The notes under the pieces are model-generated. The model searched no databases, was not told the DNA's origin, and was given only the letters and a program-made list of their open reading frames with translations. Shown one piece after another: positions 34,012 to 42,626 of a DNA stretch of 62,426 bases. Location: the NCBI RefSeq assembly GCF_005889735.1, contig NZ_VCKY01000030.1, positions 1-62,426 of the forward strand, given 5' to 3'. Within the stretch, counting starts at the first letter, position 1; each line of letters opens with the position of its first letter. Both the position numbers and the translations under genes were made by a program. The DNA is from Nonomuraea turkmeniaca. Lineage in GTDB: Bacteria; Actinomycetota; Actinomycetes; Streptosporangiales; Streptosporangiaceae.

Positions 34012-34040
34012 TAGCCCGGCACTAGCGCGCCGATAGCGTG
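34012..34040 (-). promoter_or_regulatory. Three heptamer direct repeats at 11-bp spacing, candidate SARP binding site
   Basis: TAGCCCG (34012-34018), TAGCGCG (34023-34029) and TAGCGTG (34034-34040) are separated by 4 bp each, giving an exact 11-bp period. On the transcribed strand they read CACGCTA, CGCGCTA, CGGGCTA and point toward the MauE start at 33986. SARP dimers bind such heptamers on one helix face near -35. Confidence 0.7.
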
Positions 34041-34179
34041 GTTGGCGGCACAATTTTTGATCTTCATTGTGGGTGACCATGGGGCCAGATCAGAAAGGCA
34101 GCCGACAGCCTGGCTACGCCTGCGCACACCACACCAGAACGTCCTGGATTGAGATCAGGATGACCGCAAGGATCTGCCC

Positions 34180-34404
34180 ATGACAACTTTCACCGTGCGA
34201 CTTCGTGGTTATAGCCGGCGCCAGGTTGATGAGCTGGCCGAGCGGGTTGAGCGGTCGGTGGCCGGGTCCGGTGAGCTGACCGGTGCGGGGTTGCGCAGGG
34301 AGATCGAGGAGCGCGGCCTGGACGTCGTCCTGAAGGGATACGACCTTGAGGAGGTCCACGCAGCCGTGCTGGAGTGGGAGCGGCGGCTGAACGCGCAGGC
34401 GTAG
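34180..34404 (+). CDS. Small DivIVA-like domain protein
   Basis: A 74-residue protein whose sequence TFTVRLRGYSRRQVDELAERVE matches the N-terminal DivIVA domain (F..rRGYd..qVD.f), but without the long coiled coil of true DivIVA. It may bind membranes or act as a fragment. CAAGGAT precedes the ATG. It is divergent from the peptide operon and not obviously related to it. Confidence 0.6.
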   Translation: MTTFTVRLRGYSRRQVDELAERVERSVAGSGELTGAGLRREIEERGLDVVLKGYDLEEVHAAVLEWERRLNAQA

Positions 34405-34440
34405 GTGGCTGAACGCGCAGGCGTAGGACCTGCCGCGGCA

Positions 34441-34815
34441 TCAGGCGCGGGACTCGCTGAACCAGCGCCCAGCCGAGGGCAGGAGGAGCAGGACGATCAC
34501 GGCCCAGGTGAGTATGTGAGTGCCGAACACCGCATCCCTGGTCAGGGTCGAGAAGAGGGCCAGGTCGAGGGTGGTGGCGCCGATCACCAGCAGGTGCGCG
34601 GCGATGATCGCCCAGCGCAAGTACGTTCGGCGACTCGACCATCGGCTCAGCAGCCACCCAAGAAGGGCAGTGCTTCCTGCGGCGTAGGCCAGGCCAGGCA
34701 GGAGGCCCCATTTAAAGGTGGAGAAGAAGCCGGCCAACGTGATCGCCAGGCCCACCAGGCCAAATGCCACTTCGATCGTGATGATGAATTGAGCCGCTTT
34801 GAGGCTGGGCGTCAT
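34441..34815 (-). CDS. Small four-helix membrane protein
   Basis: A 124-residue protein with helices FIITIEVAFGLVGLAITLAGF, GLLPGLAYAAGSTALLGWLL, WAIIAAHLLVIGATTLDLALF and THILTWAVIVLLLLPSA. Starts 4 bp inside the end of the upstream small gene (34812-35042). No known family is evident. Probably part of the same transcript as the DUF4386 relic. Confidence 0.6.
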   Translation of the reverse strand: MTPSLKAAQFIITIEVAFGLVGLAITLAGFFSTFKWGLLPGLAYAAGSTALLGWLLSRWSSRRTYLRWAIIAAHLLVIGATTLDLALFSTLTRDAVFGTHILTWAVIVLLLLPSAGRWFSESRA

Positions 34816-35042
34816 CGGGGGCGCCTGGCTGGGACGAAGGTGTCATCGCCGCCGATATGGACTGGATGGATGGGCAGGACCTCAAGATGGCCACTCGGAT
34901 GGAACAAATCCTCGTCCACTACCCATTCTCCATCTCGAGCAAAGGTGGCATCGATGACTGTAGCGGTCGAGGTCGGGGTGGCCGAGGGTGCGGGCCGGGG
35001 TACTTCGACGGCCAACTGGAGCCTCGTGCGATTGTCCAGCAC
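34812..35042 (-). CDS. Hypothetical protein, possibly a fragment
   Basis: A 76-residue frame starting at GTG 35042 (LDNRTRLQLAVEV). It is Pro/Thr-rich in the middle and shows a hydrophilic C-terminus (HIGGDDTFVPARR). The frame is open upstream to the DUF4386 stop, with protein-like sequence and no start codon, so the real N-terminus may be lost. It overlaps the next gene by 4 bp. Confidence 0.35.
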   Translation of the reverse strand: MLDNRTRLQLAVEVPRPAPSATPTSTATVIDATFARDGEWVVDEDLFHPSGHLEVLPIHPVHIGGDDTFVPARRPR

Positions 35043-35111
35043 GACGCCGACCCGGGACGTGGACCCGATGGCGCCCGGCTGCTTGAGGGCGAGGCCGGCG
35101 AGCGGCAGGGA

Positions 35112-35797
35112 TCAGTGGATCGACTCGCGAGCCGGCGGCACCGTTGCAGGTCTGAATCCCTTCACGAGCAGCCACAGTGCCAGGGCCATTTCGTTCATGG
35201 CCAACGGCAGGATCAGCAGAGTGTGGAACGTTGAGGAGGTGGCGAGCAGACCGAACATGACCAGAACGCCGTCCGCCAGGTAGGGCAGCACAGCGGCGAG
35301 AGCCCAGCCTGAGATCAGCCGGGAAACGGCCCGTGATCGGTATAGCAGATAGTTCAGGAGCAGGACGCCCAGGCAGAAGAAGACGACGCTAGTGGAATAG
35401 CCCCAAGTGTCGTACGCCTGTGACAACGCTCGCACGCTGCTGAACCGTTCGGGGTCGTGTGCCGACTGCGGTGAGGCCATCGAGAGCAGCAGGAGCGGAC
35501 CGATGGCGGCCGGAAGCAGCAGAACTACCTCGATACTCCGAGCGACGACGTAGCCGAGAGCGAGCGCCTCGTTGTGTTCCTTGAGAACAGGAAAGAGCAT
35601 CGGGGGGATCATGGCGATCCGGCGGCCATGACCAGCACCATGAGGGCACCCGCCGCTACCTGGTGATGGATCTTGGCGAGGTCGTGTGGCGCGGAGATGT
35701 GGTCCGATGGTCCTAATAGGGCCACGCTGAGTACTCCCGCGGCCGTCGCGATGACGAACAGCATGCCCACGACCCGTGCCGTTGTGCGCTTTTGCAT
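35112..35797 (-). pseudogene. DUF4386 membrane protein with a frameshift
   Basis: The first part (35797-35609, MQKRTTARVVGMLFVIATAAG..) and the second part (35612-35112, MIPPMLFPVLKEHNEALALGY..) together match one DUF4386 protein. The join needs a single-base frame change near 35612-35620. The stop of part one overlaps the ATG of part two (ATGA), so split translation is an alternative. The membrane helices of both parts are intact. Confidence 0.6.
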
Positions 35798-35930
35798 ACT
35801 TCCGCTACTCCCTCGTCCCACGCCACCGGCCCAGTGACCGGACCCGCAGCCGCCATCTGAGTTGCCACGTGACTTTGGGCCAACGATGCCCTTGCGGAGT
35901 GGGCAGGCAGTTGGCCGCCGGTGTGCCCGC

Positions 35931-36477
35931 GGTGGGGAGGTCGGTGGGGACGTCGGCGGGGACGTCGGAGGCGTCCAGGAACGTCGGCCATGAGTGGTAC
36001 GTCCCTGTGCCTGCCCTCGGATACTCCGCCTCGTTTCAAGGTCGCCGCGACCAGGCCGAGCGGTACTTCGACGACGCGGCCGGCGTCGACCTCCCCGAGG
36101 GCGCGCTCTCCGCCAACAAGGCCATCGAAGCCCGGTCGGCGTTCCGGCGAGGCCATCGGGCGCAGGCCTTCCAACTGCTCCGTTCGTACATCGATGAGCT
36201 CATCGAGACTGGCAACGTGATCGCCGCCAGCGTGGTCTCCATCGAGTTCATCAACATGATGGCCGCGATCGACCGTCTCCCGGAGGCGGTGTACGTGATC
36301 GATTATCTGGAGGCGATCAACGACTTCGGCGCCCTGGCCACCCGCACCCTGGTCGCAGAAGCCGCACACAAGGTGGCCGCCCGGTCCAGCACGGACCGGG
36401 CCGGAGCATCAGGGGACCGTCTCGACGACCGTCAAGCCCTTGCCTACATGCGCGACGTCCTCGGACGTCTCGCCTAA
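35931..36477 (+). pseudogene. C-terminal fragment of a TPR-like regulatory protein
   Basis: The convincing part starts near 35990 (HEWYVPVPALGYSASFQGRRDQAERYFDDA) and continues helical to the stop (AAIDRLPEAVYVIDYLEAINDFGALATRTLV). It looks like the C-terminal TPR region of a large actinomycete regulator, but no start or N-terminal domains are present. GTG 35931 is only the first in-frame possibility. A transposase relic overlaps its 3' end. Confidence 0.4.
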
Positions 36478-36596
36478 CGTGCGGTTGCTCGACGTTTTCG
36501 GCGGACGCCGTGCTCCAGCAGATCGGCGTCGGTGGGATGGTCGATATCGGCCTCGACCACCGTGGTGTCGATGCGCAGCTTGCGGCCGCGCAGCGG
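36474..36596 (-). pseudogene. Transposase fragment (DDE type)
   Basis: The minus frame reads LRGRKLRIDTTVVEADIDHPTDADLLEHGVRR, the conserved first-Asp region of IS1182/IS5-like transposases. It is bounded by stop codons on both sides, so less than 45 residues remain. Confidence 0.65.
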
Positions 36597-36787
36597 CTAC
36601 CTCCGGCGCGATGACATCAAGGTCATTCTCCCGGCACCACCATCACCACCGCAGGCATTCCCCCGGTCAGCAGAGATCATGTGACCGCTTTTCAGGGGCA
36701 AGGAGCTAGGCGAAGCACTGAACTTACATGATCACGCCACACCGGGGAAGCGTGTCAGGGGGCTCCTGGAACGCTTCCTCATGTTCC

Positions 36788-36976
36788 CTAGTAGAGCCAC
36801 TTCTCGCTATGGCGGTGCCTCGTAGGCTCCGGCTCCTCACCCCGCAGCAGGATCAGGCGAACGCGCTGCCGAGCTTTCCGTTCAGCGATGTTCGTGTCTC
36901 TGCCGATGCCCTCATAGGACCCGCCCGCGTCATGCCTGTAGCGACGGCCGTCCTGCTTCTGTACTCGCAGCGGCAT
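36788..36976 (-). CDS. Small basic hypothetical protein (MPLR start)
   Basis: A 62-residue protein, MPLRVQKQDGRRYRHDAGG onward, basic and without membrane segments. Its upstream region and start codon lie in the right copy of the direct repeat that also occurs at 28694-28750, where a second gene starts MPLRIQEHD. The conservation of leader plus start suggests a real, perhaps element-borne gene. Function unknown. Confidence 0.45.
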   Translation of the reverse strand: MPLRVQKQDGRRYRHDAGGSYEGIGRDTNIAERKARQRVRLILLRGEEPEPTRHRHSEKWLY

Positions 36977-37010
36977 CGTGTTGTCCGTCCGGCTCACAGA
37001 AGGGATTCTG
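36955..37010 (+). repeat. Right copy of the about 55-bp direct repeat
   Basis: Exact 20-mer at 36966-36985 and similar flanks to 28694-28750. It contains the start codon of the small gene 36788-36976. Together the two copies bracket an 8.2-kb accessory segment that includes the SARP and peptide operon. Confidence 0.6.
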
Positions 37011-37054
37011 CAGCCTCTCACAGGTGACTTCCATGACTACTCTCGTCAGAGCAA

Positions 37055-37086
37055 TAAAAAGCCCCGGAGCGGCCTTCGCTTCGGGC
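37055..37086 (-). terminator. Intrinsic terminator of vapBC
   Basis: Read on the minus strand, GCCCGAAGCG pairs with CGCTCCGGGGC and is followed by TTTTTATTG. It lies 125 bp after the toxin stop codon, on the correct strand. Confidence 0.65.
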
Positions 37087-37210
37087 ATCTTGGCCGTTCA
37101 GGACTGACGGTCAGGGTCGAAATCAGCCTGTTGGTAGGCCGCGACCAGGATGTTTGGGCCGCCTGCGGTGCCTTCCGTGTTGGCCTGGTGGCTGACGTTG
37201 CCGTCGACAT

Positions 37211-37618
37211 TCAGCGGGGCACCGCCTGAGCACGGACGCCTGGAAGATCATCGAATGCTGCCGAGGCGTCCATCGTGATCACCGTTCTCGCGGTGGCCGC
37301 GGCCGTCGCCGCAATCAGGAGATCGTACGCGCCACGAGATTTACCTTCTCGTCGAACATGCGCCACAAGACGAGCGTGAACCCTGGCGACGTCTGTCGTG
37401 TACTCCTCGACTGGAATCAACGCCAGAACTTCATCCACGAAGGCCTGCCGATTGGGCCGGCGAGCCGCATCGGCCATTTCCACACCGACGAGCAGCTGCG
37501 CCACAGTGATCGCCGCGATCGCCACATCGTCGGCATCTTCGATCACCGCGTCCACGGACGCCTTGCCCCGCTCCGCCGCGATGAGCACACCCGTGTCCAG
37601 GATCAGGCGTCGGGCCAC
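37211..37618 (-). CDS. vapC: PIN-domain toxin, VapC-like
   Basis: A 135-residue PIN ribonuclease: first acidic residue in LILDTGVLIAAERG (Asp8), then a central Glu in VGVEMADA, and the C-terminal acidic pair in GAYDLLIAA and VITMDASAAFDDL. VapC proteins cleave tRNA or rRNA and are held inactive by VapB. GTG 37618 lies inside the antitoxin gene; the overlap of 16 bp shows translational coupling. All expected catalytic acids appear intact. Confidence 0.85.
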   Translation of the reverse strand: MARRLILDTGVLIAAERGKASVDAVIEDADDVAIAAITVAQLLVGVEMADAARRPNRQAFVDEVLALIPVEEYTTDVARVHARLVAHVRREGKSRGAYDLLIAATAAATARTVITMDASAAFDDLPGVRAQAVPR

Positions 37619-37863
37619 GTGCCCCTCGTCTCGTCCTCGATCGCCTCGCGGGCCGCCGCCACATCAGCCTCGAAATCCGCGTCCAGCGTCCCCGCGCTTC
37701 TGGCCAGAAACGCCTTGACCATACGTCCTGGTGCGGTGGGCGCGGGGCCGATCACGGCGATTTGCTTCCCGCCACGAGTCACCACAATGGTCTCCCCGCG
37801 CTCCGCCTCGTCCAGGACGGTGGCGAAGCTCCGAGACGCTTCCGTGGCAGTCATCACCTTCAT
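37603..37863 (-). CDS. Phd/YefM-type antitoxin
   Basis: An 86-residue antitoxin with a Phd/YefM DNA-binding N-terminus (MKVMTATEASRSFATVLDEAERGETIVVTRGGKQIAVI). A Lys/Arg-containing C-terminal tail (EDETRGTWPDA) probably wraps the toxin. It precedes the toxin gene and overlaps it. A perfect 15-bp palindrome sits 3 bp before its start codon and is the likely autoregulatory operator. Confidence 0.85.
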   Translation of the reverse strand: MKVMTATEASRSFATVLDEAERGETIVVTRGGKQIAVIGPAPTAPGRMVKAFLARSAGTLDADFEADVAAAREAIEDETRGTWPDA

Positions 37864-37866
37864 GCA

Positions 37867-37881
37867 ATCAGATTATCTGAT
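37867..37881 (-). promoter_or_regulatory. Antitoxin operator palindrome
   Basis: ATCAGAT-T-ATCTGAT is a perfect inverted repeat directly before the antitoxin start codon, as expected for Phd-type autoregulation. Confidence 0.7.
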
Positions 37882-38702
37882 GAGGTCGGCTCCTGCGCGG
37901 TGAGTCGAAGCGTGCCCTTGCTCTCAAGAAACTCACTGACTTCGGCCCAGAAGAGATCAAGCGGTCACATGGCGATGCACAGGCGCGACGGCCGTAGTGA
38001 TCTGCCAGCCGTTCATCCGGTGCTCACCCGCCTGCAGATGACCGTCCGCTTCCCATATTGCCGCCAGCGGGCATAAGACACCCCGGAGCGATGATCGCTC
38101 TTGGATTGAGACCCCGGTCAGGCACAGGTGGACGGTGCCACAGATTCGCCGACGCGTGTGGACATTGCTGTCAGCACTGCTGTCACCCCAGCCATGGCCA
38201 CCTGTACGTAACCCGGCGCTCATGCCGCCGGCATATCGGAATGATTGTCCGGGCGGGGACATGCATCTCGGTTCCACGGTGATCAAATAACAATAGGGTC
38301 ACTCATCATCATCAGCGACCTGCTGTTTTCACGGAATGTAATCATCGCCCGGCAGGGCTCCGTGATCGGCGCCAAAGCGGATCTCCGCAGCGGAGAGCGC
38401 TTGCCTGGAGCCTTTAGAGCGTATGTTCGGATCTGAAGGAAGGTCACTTTGCGCTCATTTGACTGATAGGTCAGGCCGTGGCGTCATTGCGGGGTGGCTC
38501 AGCTTGGAGATCTTGAGCGGATCGGGAAGCGGCGAAGGAGGCGTGGATCATCGTGTCAGCCGCAGGCCAGCTGCGATCAGGACGACACGAGTGCCTTCCG
38601 TACTTCGACGGTGACGTCCGGGAGGTCTACGACGCCGCGGGCAAGCTGTGGACCGGCTCGGTCCTGTAGCCGCAATTTCGTTCCCCCCAAAGTGGAGTTC
38701 AT
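37882..38702. other. 821-bp region of eroded sequence
   Basis: No intact gene is supported. A frame ending at 38669 (YFDGDVREVYDAAGKLWTG) looks like the C-terminus of a lost protein. The stretch 38330-38420 contains palindromic segments. Composition is more mixed than in flanking genes. It probably consists of rearrangement scars plus the promoter of the gene at 38703. Confidence 0.4.
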
Positions 38703-40337
38703 GTGCGCCCATTACCTCCAGAGCTGGCTCGTGCCGGCACCTCGTTGATCACCCGCTTGATCGCTCTCAGTAGTGCCTTGGCCATCGCCGCCGGCCTGAC
38801 CGTCGCCGTCGCCCCCGCGGTGTCGGCCGCCGACTCCATGACATACCTCGACGGGATGACAAAGGCCCGCGATGTGGCCGCAGGCGGTGGCCAGGTCTTC
38901 GTCTCCGGGGATGACCAGATCATCGTCACCGACTCCCGCGGCACCATCACCGACACGATCACCGACCTCCCCGGCGCGTCCGGCCTCGCGATGACGCCGG
39001 ACAGCACGCGCATGTTCGTGGCGCTGAGCGGCGCACAACAGGTGATTGAGCTCGACACGGACTCCCTCACCGTCATCCGGCGGATAGACGTGGCTCCGCA
39101 CCCGTGTCCGTCGAACCTGGCGTTGTCCGGTGATCGGCTGTGGGTCGGCTACGGCTGCGGCAACACATTCAACGGCGGCGTTTTCGGCCTCGATCTGTCG
39201 GCTGCCGCACCGGAGCCGGCGCCGGTTGTGGGCAACATCTACAACGCCCCGCTCGTCGACGCCGCCGGAGGCACCCTCGTCGTCGGCGAGACCGGCCTCA
39301 GCGCGTGCGACCTCATGGTGTACGACGTGAGCGGCACGACTGCCGTCCAGCGAGGCATCGTCAACGGCTTCGAGCATTCCTTGGTCATGTACGACCTGGC
39401 GATCACCTCGGACGGCTCGATGGTCATCCTGAACAATCTTGACGGATGGGACACCACCAGCCTGACCAAGACGCTTTCCTTCGAAGGCGGTGCCGGCTCC
39501 GTCGCGATCAGCCCGGACGGCGCTCACCTGGCAGCCACGGGGACGACCGGCAACGACATCACCACGTACGACATGGGGACGACGACGCGGACCTACCGGG
39601 TCTTCGCCTCCTACGCCAGCCCGGTCATCGGTACGCTCGCCTTCTCGGGCACCGACGTCTTCACCGTGCTGGAGGAGACGACGTCCCAACGGCGACTGCG
39701 CCTGTGGCGGGCGGAAGGCGCCGCACTTCCGGGATCCACGCTGAAGCTGACGGCTCCGTCCACAGGCACCGCCCTCGTTCCGGTCACCGCGACCGGCACG
39801 CTCACGCTGCCAGACGGCTCGGCTCCCGGACCGCAACCACTCGTGGTGGCCCGGAAACTTCCCGACGGCACCAGTACGACGATTCCGGGCGTGACAACCT
39901 CCGCGGACGGCGCGTTCACCTTCACCGACGCCCCGCCGATCTCTGGGGCGGTCACGTACGAGGTGCTCTGGGACGGAAACGCGGACTTCCGATGGAGCCG
40001 GACCTCCGCGACCGTCACCGTGGCCAGGCACCCATCCACAATCACCTTGTCCGGACCCACGACGGGGGTGGTCGGCAAACAACTTTCGTTCAGCGGCGGC
40101 CTGGACGCAGGCGATCAAACTCCTCCATCGGGCGCCCTGCTCGTGGTGTACCGGGCCGTCTCTGGCGGAAACCTGCAGTTGGTGGGAACGGTGAACACGA
40201 ACAGCGACGGATCGTTCGGCTTCGTCGACACCCCCACTGTGGGCGGTGAGCACATGTATGAGGTCCGGTGGGACGGCACGAACGTCTTCATGTACACACG
40301 CGGCACACACAACGTCACGGTCCGAGGGCGTCCGTGA
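38703..40337 (+). CDS. Secreted beta-propeller (YVTN/WD40-like) protein with Ig-like repeats
   Basis: A 544-residue protein with a signal peptide (ALSSALAIAAGLTVAVAPAVSAA). Residues 45-340 carry propeller-type repeats (VFVSGDDQIIVTD, LAMTPDSTRMFVAL, VAISPDGAHLAATG), then two copies of an Ig-like domain at about 345-440 and 445-540, each ending YEVLWDGN/YEVRWDGT. The paired domains suggest surface adhesion or ligand display. GTG 38703 is preferred because it gives the complete signal peptide; the site GTGGAG is weak. Function unknown. Confidence 0.75.
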   Translation: MRPLPPELARAGTSLITRLIALSSALAIAAGLTVAVAPAVSAADSMTYLDGMTKARDVAAGGGQVFVSGDDQIIVTDSRGTITDTITDLPGASGLAMTPDSTRMFVALSGAQQVIELDTDSLTVIRRIDVAPHPCPSNLALSGDRLWVGYGCGNTFNGGVFGLDLSAAAPEPAPVVGNIYNAPLVDAAGGTLVVGETGLSACDLMVYDVSGTTAVQRGIVNGFEHSLVMYDLAITSDGSMVILNNLDGWDTTSLTKTLSFEGGAGSVAISPDGAHLAATGTTGNDITTYDMGTTTRTYRVFASYASPVIGTLAFSGTDVFTVLEETTSQRRLRLWRAEGAALPGSTLKLTAPSTGTALVPVTATGTLTLPDGSAPGPQPLVVARKLPDGTSTTIPGVTTSADGAFTFTDAPPISGAVTYEVLWDGNADFRWSRTSATVTVARHPSTITLSGPTTGVVGKQLSFSGGLDAGDQTPPSGALLVVYRAVSGGNLQLVGTVNTNSDGSFGFVDTPTVGGEHMYEVRWDGTNVFMYTRGTHNVTVRGRP

Positions 40338-40694
40338 TCCTTTGAGGCAAGGAGATCCCTGACTCCATGGAAAGCGCTGCCCTGGGCGAAATGTATGAGC
40401 CGGGGCAGCGTTCAGACGCGCCGGAGTGTAGGGACGTTGTTGTCAACGCTGCTGTCACGCCAGGAGAAGTCAGCCGGCGCCGAGTCCCGGCGAGCGAGGG
40501 CCTCGGCGCCGAACGCGCCGGCCACGGTCCGGCACGTGGGCGATCTGCTTCCGGTGCAGCGCTTCGCCCGTATGTCATCCACCGTCGCCCCGCGCACGGC
40601 CTGGCCGGGGGCAGTTGTGACAACTATGTGACCGTCTCACCCGTACGCTGGCGTCCCGGATCGGAGGCGGGCGCGGGGGACGGGAGAGAGACGG
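40338..40694. other. Region upstream of the two-component system
   Basis: 357 bases without a supported gene. A minus-strand frame at 40412-40597 has no recognisable product. The perfect palindrome AGTTGTGACAACT at 40613-40625 lies 70 nt before the response regulator start and is a candidate operator. Confidence 0.4.
40613..40625 (+). promoter_or_regulatory. AGTTGTGACAACT palindrome before the response regulator gene
   Basis: Perfect 6-bp arms around a central G. The position suggests control of the two-component operon. Confidence 0.45.
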
Positions 40695-41348
40695 ATGAGG
40701 GTCCTGGTGGTGGAGGATCACGCCCGGCTCGCCGATTCGGTGGCGCGGGTTCTGCGGCGCGAGGGCATGGCGGTCGACGTGGCGTATGACGGGACGGCGG
40801 CGCTCGACCGCACCGTCGAGGTCGACTACGACGTGGTGGTCCTCGACCGGGATCTGCCGGGTGTGCCCGGCGACGAGGTGTGCCGCCGGCTGATGCGGGA
40901 GCCGCGGCGCACCCGGGTGCTCATGCTGACCGCGGCCGCCACCATCGCCGACCGGGTGCGGGGCCTCACCATCGGCGCGGACGACTACCTGCCGAAGCCG
41001 TTCGCCTATCCCGAGCTGGTGGCCCGCATCCGGGCGCTCGGCCGGCGCTCCCAGCCCGCCGTGCCGCCCGTGCTGGTGCACGGTGACCTGGTGCTCGACC
41101 CGGCCCAGCGGGTCGCCACCCGGGCCGGGACGCGGCTGGCACTCAATCCCAAGGAACTGGCCGTCCTCGAATACCTGCTCACCGCGCAGGGCCGGGTCGT
41201 CTCCGCCGAGGAACTCCTGGAACGGGTGTGGGACGAGGCCACCGACCCGTTCACGACGACGGTGAAGGCGACCATGAACCGCCTCCGGTCGAAGCTCGGT
41301 GAGCCGGCCGTCATTGAGACCGTTCCCCGGGCCGGCTATCGAATCTGA
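40695..41348 (+). CDS. OmpR-family response regulator
   Basis: The 217-residue protein has a receiver domain (VLVVEDHARL; phospho-acceptor Asp in VVLDRDLPG; Lys in YLPKPFAY) and a winged-helix output domain (LALNPKELAVLEYLL..VVSAEELLERVWDE..VKATMNRLRSKLG). The start follows GGGAGAGAG. The kinase gene begins 16 bp downstream. It may activate the downstream lipoprotein and MacAB-like exporter, a common arrangement. Confidence 0.92.
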   Translation: MRVLVVEDHARLADSVARVLRREGMAVDVAYDGTAALDRTVEVDYDVVVLDRDLPGVPGDEVCRRLMREPRRTRVLMLTAAATIADRVRGLTIGADDYLPKPFAYPELVARIRALGRRSQPAVPPVLVHGDLVLDPAQRVATRAGTRLALNPKELAVLEYLLTAQGRVVSAEELLERVWDEATDPFTTTVKATMNRLRSKLGEPAVIETVPRAGYRI

Positions 41349-41364
41349 ACGGGGCGGGATCCTC

Positions 41365-42567
41365 ATGGGCCTGAAGTCCAAGATCGCCGGTATGCGGGTC
41401 CGGCTGCGGCTTACCCTCCTGTACGGCGTGCTCTTCCTGCTCTCCGGCGCCGTTCTGCTGGCCATCACCTATCTTCTGGTCGCACACAGCGGGCCGAACG
41501 TCGCGATGTCCACGACCAGCACGACACCGTCCGGTGGGCGGAGCGTCAGCATCTACCTGGGGGAGAGCCTGCCGGCGGGAGTCCAGCTGCCCGAAGCGGA
41601 GCGGCGCATCGCCGAGGCGGTCAGGGAACAGGCCCGCCGGCAGCAGGCGGAGATGATGCATCAGCTGCTCGTGCAGTCGGGCGTGGCGCTCGCCATCATG
41701 TCGGTGCTCGCGGCCGTGCTCGGCTGGCTGGTGGCCGGGCGGGTGCTGCGGCCGCTGCAGACCATGACACATAGCATCCAGCGCATCTCGGCGCGAAATG
41801 TGTACGAGCGGCTCGCCGTCACCGGGCCGCGCGACGAGCTCAAGAATCTCGCGGACACCGTCGACGGGCTGCTCGGCCGGTTGGAGGCGGCACTCGACTC
41901 GCACAAGCGGTTCGTCGCCAACGCCGCACACGAGTTGCGTACGCCGTTGACGCTGGAGCACGCCCTGCTGGAGGAAGCCGTCATCGACCCGGACGCGACG
42001 GCGGACTCGTTCCGGGAGCAGTTCGAGCAATTGATGGCCGTCAGTGAGCAGCAGGCCCGGCTCCTCGAATCGCTGCTCGTCCTGGCGACCAGCGAACGCG
42101 GCCTGGACCGCCTGGAGAGCGTTGAGCTGTCCGAGCTGACCCGTGACGTGCTGCGGGCCGCCGACCCGGAGGCGCGACGACAAGACCTGGCCGTCGCAGC
42201 GGAGGTCCGGCCCGCCCGAGTCACCGGCGACCCCGCCCTCATCGAGCGACTGGTGGCCAACCTGGTCGACAACGCGATGAGTCACAACGTCCCGGACGGG
42301 CGGGTGGAGGTGGCGACGGGCACCGAGGGCGCGCGCTCCTTCCTGTCGGTGACCAACACCGGGCCGCCCGTCCCGCCGGAGATGGTGGACCAGCTTCTCA
42401 GCCCGTTCCAGCGGCTCAACCGGACGGCCGACGACGGTCATCACGGCCTCGGGCTGTCCATCGTCCAGTCGATCGCCGCTGCCCACTCGGCGGACCTGAC
42501 CGTGCGTGCCCGGCCGGAGGGCGGCCTCGCGATCAGGGTGCTTTTCCCGGCTGTAGAAACCGAGTAA
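41365..42567 (+). CDS. Sensor histidine kinase
   Basis: The 400-residue membrane kinase has two membrane helices (residues 15-40 and 113-135) around a short extracellular loop of about 70 residues, HAMP, HisKA (FVANAAHELRTPLTLEHALLEE, His near 197) and HATPase (LVANLVDNAMSHN; DDGHHGLGLSIV). A small extracellular sensor fits detection of peptides or envelope stress. Partner of the OmpR-type regulator. Confidence 0.92.
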   Translation: MGLKSKIAGMRVRLRLTLLYGVLFLLSGAVLLAITYLLVAHSGPNVAMSTTSTTPSGGRSVSIYLGESLPAGVQLPEAERRIAEAVREQARRQQAEMMHQLLVQSGVALAIMSVLAAVLGWLVAGRVLRPLQTMTHSIQRISARNVYERLAVTGPRDELKNLADTVDGLLGRLEAALDSHKRFVANAAHELRTPLTLEHALLEEAVIDPDATADSFREQFEQLMAVSEQQARLLESLLVLATSERGLDRLESVELSELTRDVLRAADPEARRQDLAVAAEVRPARVTGDPALIERLVANLVDNAMSHNVPDGRVEVATGTEGARSFLSVTNTGPPVPPEMVDQLLSPFQRLNRTADDGHHGLGLSIVQSIAAAHSADLTVRARPEGGLAIRVLFPAVETE

Positions 42568-42626
42568 GAGCGGTTAAGCATTTTCTGTGCCCGTCGTGTG
42601 ACCGGTCGAAGCGTAGAACATAACGC

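Noticed and set aside
36640..36670. CACCACCATCACCACCG-like short repeat
   Set aside because: A few triplets only, in decayed transposon sequence; no array structure.
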